A DNA stretch of 20,259 nt from an uncultured Collinsella sp. (GTDB lineage: Bacteria; Actinomycetota; Coriobacteriia; Coriobacteriales; Coriobacteriaceae): NCBI GenBank assembly GCA_959605475.1, contig CAUHFS010000040.1:1-20259 (forward strand). Direction: 5' to 3'. The position numbers were made by a program, and so were the translations under genes. The notes under the pieces were generated by a model, which saw only the letters and a list, made by a program, of their open reading frames with translations, searched no databases and had not been told where the DNA came from. This document shows positions 15,950 through 20,259 of the stretch, in pieces (position 1 is the first letter of the stretch; every line of letters begins with the position of its first letter).

Positions 15950-17782
15950 ATGGCTCGACTGCATGTAATGGAACGCAGCCACGCTCAGGCCGTCATGGAC
16001 GACCTGCACGATGCGCTCGGACGCCGTCTGGCGGTGAGTTCGCTCGCCCCGTGTCCCGTTGAGTTTACGGCAGCGCTCGTCAACCTGTGTTCGACGCAGA
16101 GCTGCGGCAAGTGCACGCCCTGCCGCGTGGGCCTGAGCGCGCTGAGCGATCTGCTCGCCGATGTGCTCGAGGGCCGCGCCGACGAGTCCACGCTCAACTT
16201 GATTGAGCGCACGGCCCGCACCATCTATCTTTCGAGCGACTGCGCCATCGGTTACGAAGCCGGCGCCATGGCGCTCACAGCTATTCGTGGCTTCCGTGAT
16301 GACTTTGAGCACCACATCCGTGAGCATTCCTGCGGCTTTGATCGCGAGGCCCGCGTTCCGTGTGTCTCGGGCTGCCCGGCGCACGTCGACATTCCCGGTT
16401 ACATTTCGCTCGTCGAGGCCGGCCGCTATGCTGATGCCGTCAAGGTCATCCGCAAGAACAACCCGCTCCCGCTCGTCTGCGGCCTGGTGTGCGAGCATCC
16501 CTGCGAGATGCACTGTCGCCGTGGCATGGTCGACGACCCCATGAACATCCTCGCCCTCAAGCGTTTTGCCGTTGAGCACAGTGGCCTCAACGACCACAAG
16601 CCGCATGTAGTGGACAACACCGGTAAGCGCGTCGCCGTGATTGGCGGCGGCCCAGCCGGCCTTTCCTGCGCCTACTACCTGGCCGTGATGGGCCATAAGG
16701 TGACCATCTTTGAGCAGCGCCACCACCTGGGCGGCATGCTGCGCTATGGCATTCCCAGCTACCGTCTGCCACGCGAGCGCCTGCAGGCCGAGATCGATTG
16801 GATCTTGAGCGCCGGCATCGACGTGGAACTCGACCGCTCCGTGAACGGCGAGGAGCTTGCCCGCCTGCGCGACGAGTTCGATGCCGTCTACCTGGCCATC
16901 GGTGCCCACAGCGATAAGAAGCTCGGTCTTTCGGGCGAAGAGGCCCCCGGCGTGGAGTCGGCCGTCAAGATGCTGCGTGCCATTGGCGACGACGAGCTGC
17001 CCGACCTGAGCGGGCAGCGCGTGTGCGTCATCGGCGGCGGCAACGTGGCCATGGACGTGGCGCGCTCTGCCGTGCGCTGCGGTGCCGAAAAGGTAAGCAT
17101 CGTCTACCGCCGTCGCATCTGCGATATGACGGCTCAGGACGCCGAGATTGCCGGCGCCCAGGCCGAGGGTTGCGAGGTTCTGGAACTCACGGCGCCGTTC
17201 GCCATCGAGACGGGCGAGGACGGTCACGTGAGCGGCCTGCGCGTGCAGCCGCAGATTATCGGTGAGCCCCGCCGCGGTCGTCCGGCTCCGCGTGCCGCCG
17301 CCACGCCCGAGCGCGTCATCCCCTGCGAGCGCGTGTTCGTCGCCATTGGCCAGGACATCGATTCCAAGCCGTTTGAGGAGATGGGCATTGCCTGCAAGTG
17401 GGGCTGCGTCGTCACCGATTCGGACGGCGCCGTGCCTAACTTCGATGGCCTCTTTAGCGGCGGCGACTGCCAGACCGGTCCCGCCACCGTCATCCGGGCC
17501 ATCAACGCCGGCCGCGTGGCTTCGGCAAATATCGACCGCTACCTGGGCTTCGACCACAAGATTAAGCTCGACGTGGAGCTTCCGACCGTCCAGTTTAAGG
17601 GCAAGCACGAGTGCGGTCGCTGCGAGCTGGGCGAGCGCGAGGCCGGCGAGCGCATTCACGATTGGAATCTGGTCGAACAGGGCCTCACCGAGGAGGAGGC
17701 ACGCCAAGAGGCGAGTCGCTGCCTGCGTTGCGACCACTTTGGCTTTGGTGCGTTCCGCGGAGGGAGGAACCTGGAATGGTAA
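15950..17782 (+). CDS. NuoF-like [4Fe-4S] domain fused to GltD-like NAD(P)H flavoprotein, hydrogenase partner
   Basis: A 610-residue electron-transfer flavoprotein. Residues 40-130 match only the C-terminal [4Fe-4S] domain of NuoF/HydB (SCGKCTPCRVG: C52, C55, C58; C98 in SSDCAIG); the FMN and NADH Rossmann part of NuoF is absent. From 135 it follows the GltD small subunit of glutamate synthase: cysteines C138, C142, C177, C181, C185 and C189 for FeS clusters, the FAD motif IGGGPAG (231-237), the second dinucleotide site IGGGNVA (361-367), and GLFSGGDCQTGPAT (500-513) at the flavin. A C-terminal CGRC (555-558) and CLRCD (591-595) may bind another cluster. No glutamate synthase large subunit is near, so it probably moves electrons between NAD(P)H and the hydrogenase overlapping it by 7 bp. 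The ATG at 15950 has GAGAGGGG five bases upstream. Confidence 0.88.
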   Translation: MARLHVMERSHAQAVMDDLHDALGRRLAVSSLAPCPVEFTAALVNLCSTQSCGKCTPCRVGLSALSDLLADVLEGRADESTLNLIERTARTIYLSSDCAIGYEAGAMALTAIRGFRDDFEHHIREHSCGFDREARVPCVSGCPAHVDIPGYISLVEAGRYADAVKVIRKNNPLPLVCGLVCEHPCEMHCRRGMVDDPMNILALKRFAVEHSGLNDHKPHVVDNTGKRVAVIGGGPAGLSCAYYLAVMGHKVTIFEQRHHLGGMLRYGIPSYRLPRERLQAEIDWILSAGIDVELDRSVNGEELARLRDEFDAVYLAIGAHSDKKLGLSGEEAPGVESAVKMLRAIGDDELPDLSGQRVCVIGGGNVAMDVARSAVRCGAEKVSIVYRRRICDMTAQDAEIAGAQAEGCEVLELTAPFAIETGEDGHVSGLRVQPQIIGEPRRGRPAPRAAATPERVIPCERVFVAIGQDIDSKPFEEMGIACKWGCVVTDSDGAVPNFDGLFSGGDCQTGPATVIRAINAGRVASANIDRYLGFDHKIKLDVELPTVQFKGKHECGRCELGEREAGERIHDWNLVEQGLTEEEARQEASRCLRCDHFGFGAFRGGRNLEW

Positions 17783-19587
17783 AGCTCAACAAAACCACCG
17801 TCAGCGACAACACCGAAAACGGAGCGCACAATATGGTCAAGCTCACTATCGATAATTGCGAGGTCGTGGTGCCCGAGCACACCACGATCCTGGACGCGGC
17901 CAAGTCCGTCGGCATCCAGATTCCCACCCTGTGCTACCTGCGCGATCTAAACGAGATCGGCGGTTGCCGCGTGTGCGTGGTCGAGGTTGAGGGCTGTGAC
18001 CAGCTGGTTGCCGCCTGCAACAACTACGTGCTCGACGGCATGGTGGTCCGCACCAACAGCCCCAAGGCCCGCGAGGCGCGCCGCACCAACGTGCAGCTGC
18101 TGCTGTCCCAGCACGATTCGCAGTGCACGAGCTGCGTGCGCAGCGGCAACTGCAACCTGCAGACCATCGCCAATGACCTGGGCATTTTCTATCTGCCGTA
18201 TCAAAGGCATTTGGCGGGTGAGGGCTGGGATTTCGATTTCCCCATCATCCGCGAAAACGACAAGTGCATTAAATGCATGCGCTGCATCAAGGTGTGCGAG
18301 AGCGTGCAGGGCCTAGGGATTTGGGACCTGACCAACCGCGCCACGCATACCGCTGTGGGTACCCGCGGGCGCGCACCGATCGGCAAGACCGATTGCGTCG
18401 CGTGCGGCCAGTGCATTACGCATTGTCCGACGGGCGCACTGCGCGAGCGCGACGATACCGAGACCGTGTTTGACGCGCTCGCTAATCCCGACAAGATCGT
18501 GCTGGTGCAGATCGCGCCTGCCGTGCGCAGCGCCTGGGGCGAGGAACTCGGCATTCCGCGCGAGGATGCCACCGTTGAGCGCCTGGCTTGCGCGCTGCGC
18601 CGCGTTGGCTTTGAGTACGTGTTCGACACCGATTTCTCGGCCGATCTCACCATTATGGAGGAGGGCTCCGAACTGCTCGAGCGCCTGGGCGCCGCCGCCA
18701 AGGGTGAGGGCGATAGTCGCAGCTGGCCCATGTTTACGAGCTGCTGCCCGGGCTGGGTGCGCTTTGTGAAGGCGCGTTATCCGGAGTTTGTCGACAGCCT
18801 GTCCACGTCCAAGTCGCCGCAGCAGATGTTCGGCGCTATTGCCAAGACGTACTACGCCAAGGTGCTGGGCGTGGAGCCCGAGCGCCTGTTCGTGGTGTCC
18901 GTGATGCCATGCACGGCCAAGAAGGCCGAGTGTGCGCTGCCGAGCATGGTGGGCGAGGGCGGCGCGCCCGACGTAGACTTTGCGCTGACGGTGCGCGAGA
19001 TGGTGCGCATGATCCGCGCGAGCCACGTGAGCGTCGACACGCTTACCGAGGAGCCGCTCGATACGCCGCTGGGCTTCGGCACGGGCGCGGGCGTGATCTT
19101 TGGCGCCACGGGCGGCGTGATGGAGGCCGCCGTGCGCTCGGCCTATTACCTGGTGACGGGCAAGAACCCCAACGCCGACTTCTTTACCGATGTGCGCGGC
19201 CTGGACGGCTGGAAGGAAGCCGTGGCCGATATCGATGGCACCAAGGTGCGCGTCGCCGTGGCACACGGGCTGGGCAACGCCGCCCGTCTGCTCGACGCGA
19301 TTCGCGACGGCCGCGTGAGCTATGACTTCGTCGAGGTCATGGCATGCCCGGGCGGCTGCGTCGGTGGCGGCGGTCAGCCCATCCACGACGGCTGCGAGCT
19401 GGCAGCCGAGCGCGGTCAGGTGCTCTGGGGCCTCGATGCGAACGCCGAGATTCGCTTCTCGCACGAGAATCCCGATGTTCGGGCGTGCTACCGCGAGTTT
19501 TTGGGTGCGCCGCTCTCGCCGCTGGCCGAGGAGCTGTTGCACGCTGACCACCACGCCTGGACGATGCCTAACGAAGGGATGTGCTAA
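17776..19587 (+). CDS. hydA: Multi-cluster [FeFe] hydrogenase, NAD(P)H-linked type
   Basis: A 603-residue cytoplasmic [FeFe] hydrogenase that makes or consumes H2. It has the full M3-type cluster chain: [2Fe-2S] C53, C64, C67, C81; His-ligated [4Fe-4S] H113, C117, C120, C126; ferredoxin-like clusters C164-C174 and C207-C217; and the H-cluster motifs TSCCPGW (proton-relay C323, ligand C324), MPCTAKKAE (C379) and MACPGGCVGGGGQP (C524, C528). All H-cluster residues are intact. No C-terminal SLBB or extra domain. The ATG at 17776 overlaps the previous stop codon and has AGGGAGGA 7 bases upstream; a second in-frame ATG at 17833 with GGAG gives the family's usual N-terminus (MVKLTIDN), so the true start is open. 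The overlap implies translational coupling with the flavoprotein. Maturases HydEFG are not in the window. Confidence 0.95.
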   Translation: MVKLNKTTVSDNTENGAHNMVKLTIDNCEVVVPEHTTILDAAKSVGIQIPTLCYLRDLNEIGGCRVCVVEVEGCDQLVAACNNYVLDGMVVRTNSPKAREARRTNVQLLLSQHDSQCTSCVRSGNCNLQTIANDLGIFYLPYQRHLAGEGWDFDFPIIRENDKCIKCMRCIKVCESVQGLGIWDLTNRATHTAVGTRGRAPIGKTDCVACGQCITHCPTGALRERDDTETVFDALANPDKIVLVQIAPAVRSAWGEELGIPREDATVERLACALRRVGFEYVFDTDFSADLTIMEEGSELLERLGAAAKGEGDSRSWPMFTSCCPGWVRFVKARYPEFVDSLSTSKSPQQMFGAIAKTYYAKVLGVEPERLFVVSVMPCTAKKAECALPSMVGEGGAPDVDFALTVREMVRMIRASHVSVDTLTEEPLDTPLGFGTGAGVIFGATGGVMEAAVRSAYYLVTGKNPNADFFTDVRGLDGWKEAVADIDGTKVRVAVAHGLGNAARLLDAIRDGRVSYDFVEVMACPGGCVGGGGQPIHDGCELAAERGQVLWGLDANAEIRFSHENPDVRACYREFLGAPLSPLAEELLHADHHAWTMPNEGMC

Positions 19588-19589
19588 CG

Positions 19590-20259
19590 ATGCGCGCGTT
19601 TGAATTTGAGCTTTCGCGCCGAGGGTTTGCCTCGGCGCTTGCCGCGGGCGTGCTGTCGCTTGCGTTGGCTGGCTGCAGCGGCGGGGCTGCGGGGGCGGGC
19701 TCCTCTGCGGGCTCTGCCGGGTCTGCGCCGAGCGGCGCTGCCGCCGAGTCGGTCGAGGTGCACGTCGCCTCGCTCAAGGGGCCGACGTCGATCGGTCTGG
19801 TGCAGTTTATGGACCAGGCGGCGCGTGGCGAGACGGATAACGAGTTCGACTTTGCGATCAGCGCCGCTGCCGACGAGATCGTGCCCAAGGTCATTCAGGG
19901 CGATGTCGATATTGCCCTGGTGCCCGCCAACGTGGCGAGCGTGCTCTACAACAAGACCGAGGGCGCGGTGCAGGTCATCGACATCAATACGCTCGGCGTG
20001 CTGAGCGTGGTGACGGGCGACGCGGGCGTGACCTCGTTTGCCGACCTGGCGGGTCGCACCGTCTATATGACGGGCAAGGGCACCACGCCGGAGTACGTCA
20101 TGAACTATCTGCTGGAGCGCGCAGGTCTGACTGGCCAGGTGGCGCTTGAGTTTAAGAGCGAACCCACCGAGGTGCTGTCGGCCCTGCTTGCCGACCCGTC
20201 CGCCGTGGGCGTGCTACCGGAGCCATTCAAGACCGCTGCCATCGCCAAGAGCGAGGGCA
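19590..20259 (+). CDS. Lipoprotein substrate-binding protein of an ABC transporter (partial, runs off the window)
   Basis: The first 223 residues are visible and no stop codon is reached. The N-terminus is a lipoprotein signal with lipobox LALAGC (cysteine 29) and a twin-arginine stretch SRRGF (9-13), suggesting Tat export. A Ser/Gly/Ala-rich linker follows to about residue 50. The mature part resembles periplasmic binding proteins of the NMT1/SsuA/TauA group: VEVHVASLKGPTSIGLVQFM, then DVDIALVPANVASVLYNK, FADLAGRTVYMTGKGTTPEYVMNYLL and VGVLPEPF. Ligands in this group include sulfonates, pyrimidines, nitrate and metals; none can be chosen here. It starts 2 bp after hydA (SD GAAGGGA about 10 bases before ATG), so it is probably co-transcribed with the hydrogenase; ABC permease and ATPase genes would be expected beyond the window. 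Confidence 0.85.
   Translation, partial: MRAFEFELSRRGFASALAAGVLSLALAGCSGGAAGAGSSAGSAGSAPSGAAAESVEVHVASLKGPTSIGLVQFMDQAARGETDNEFDFAISAAADEIVPKVIQGDVDIALVPANVASVLYNKTEGAVQVIDINTLGVLSVVTGDAGVTSFADLAGRTVYMTGKGTTPEYVMNYLLERAGLTGQVALEFKSEPTEVLSALLADPSAVGVLPEPFKTAAIAKSEG

Noticed and set aside
15884..17737. 617-residue minus-strand frame opposite the flavoprotein gene
   Set aside because: Antisense shadow of a gene whose FeS and FAD motifs are clear on the plus strand.
15950..17782. Glutamate synthase small subunit (gltD)
   Set aside because: No large subunit is nearby, the N-terminus is NuoF-like, and the gene overlaps a hydrogenase gene.

Overview
The window reads as the chromosome of a high-GC anaerobic gut actinobacterium of the class Coriobacteriia, most likely Collinsella or a close relative. 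This is inferred from gene content and style: a bifurcating-type [FeFe] hydrogenase with a GltD-like partner, a phosphotransferase sugar operon, an EFR1-type flavodoxin-ferredoxin, GC-rich codon use with strong Shine-Dalgarno (SD) sites, and many short intergenic palindromic repeats. No species can be fixed from the sequence alone.

Layout. (1) 1-1515: an AbiEi/DUF559-type protein with a PD-(D/E)XK-like C-terminus, bracketed by copies of a 57-bp palindromic repeat. Four consecutive copies downstream are spaced almost exactly 80 bp apart. (2) 1662-3032: a metal-dependent amidohydrolase with its own terminator. (3) 3166-6886, minus strand: a copper-resistance operon copA-copZ-csoR with a CsoR-like operator in the copA promoter, followed by a small membrane zinc-ribbon protein. 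(4) 6954-9520: two more copies of the 57-bp repeat, again 80 bp apart, then a DEAD-box RNA helicase with a very long basic RGG-type tail. (5) 9521-10843: a 560-bp stretch with no convincing gene and an inverted repeat, then an EFR1-like ferredoxin fusion. (6) 10994-15764: an alpha-glucoside PTS operon (EIIA, LicT/BglG-type antiterminator, EIICB, GH4 6-phospho-alpha-glucosidase) led by a RAT-like hairpin that overlaps a terminator-like stem. (7) 15865-20259: a NuoF/GltD-like flavoprotein, a multi-cluster [FeFe] hydrogenase and the start of a lipoprotein substrate-binding protein, all tightly coupled.

How the parts work together. EIIA and EIICB should import and phosphorylate an alpha-glucoside, the GH4 enzyme should hydrolyse the 6-phosphate product, and the PRD protein should adjust read-through of the leader to substrate and PTS state. 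Fermentation of such sugars yields NAD(P)H and reduced ferredoxin, which the hydrogenase and its flavoprotein partner could vent as H2. The copper operon is a self-contained Cu(I) export module.

The least explained features are the 80-bp-periodic palindrome array around the nuclease-like gene, and two further dispersed hairpin families (3694-3758 with 10870-10971, and 4345-4437). The array is the best candidate here for something undescribed, but its function is not shown by the sequence.
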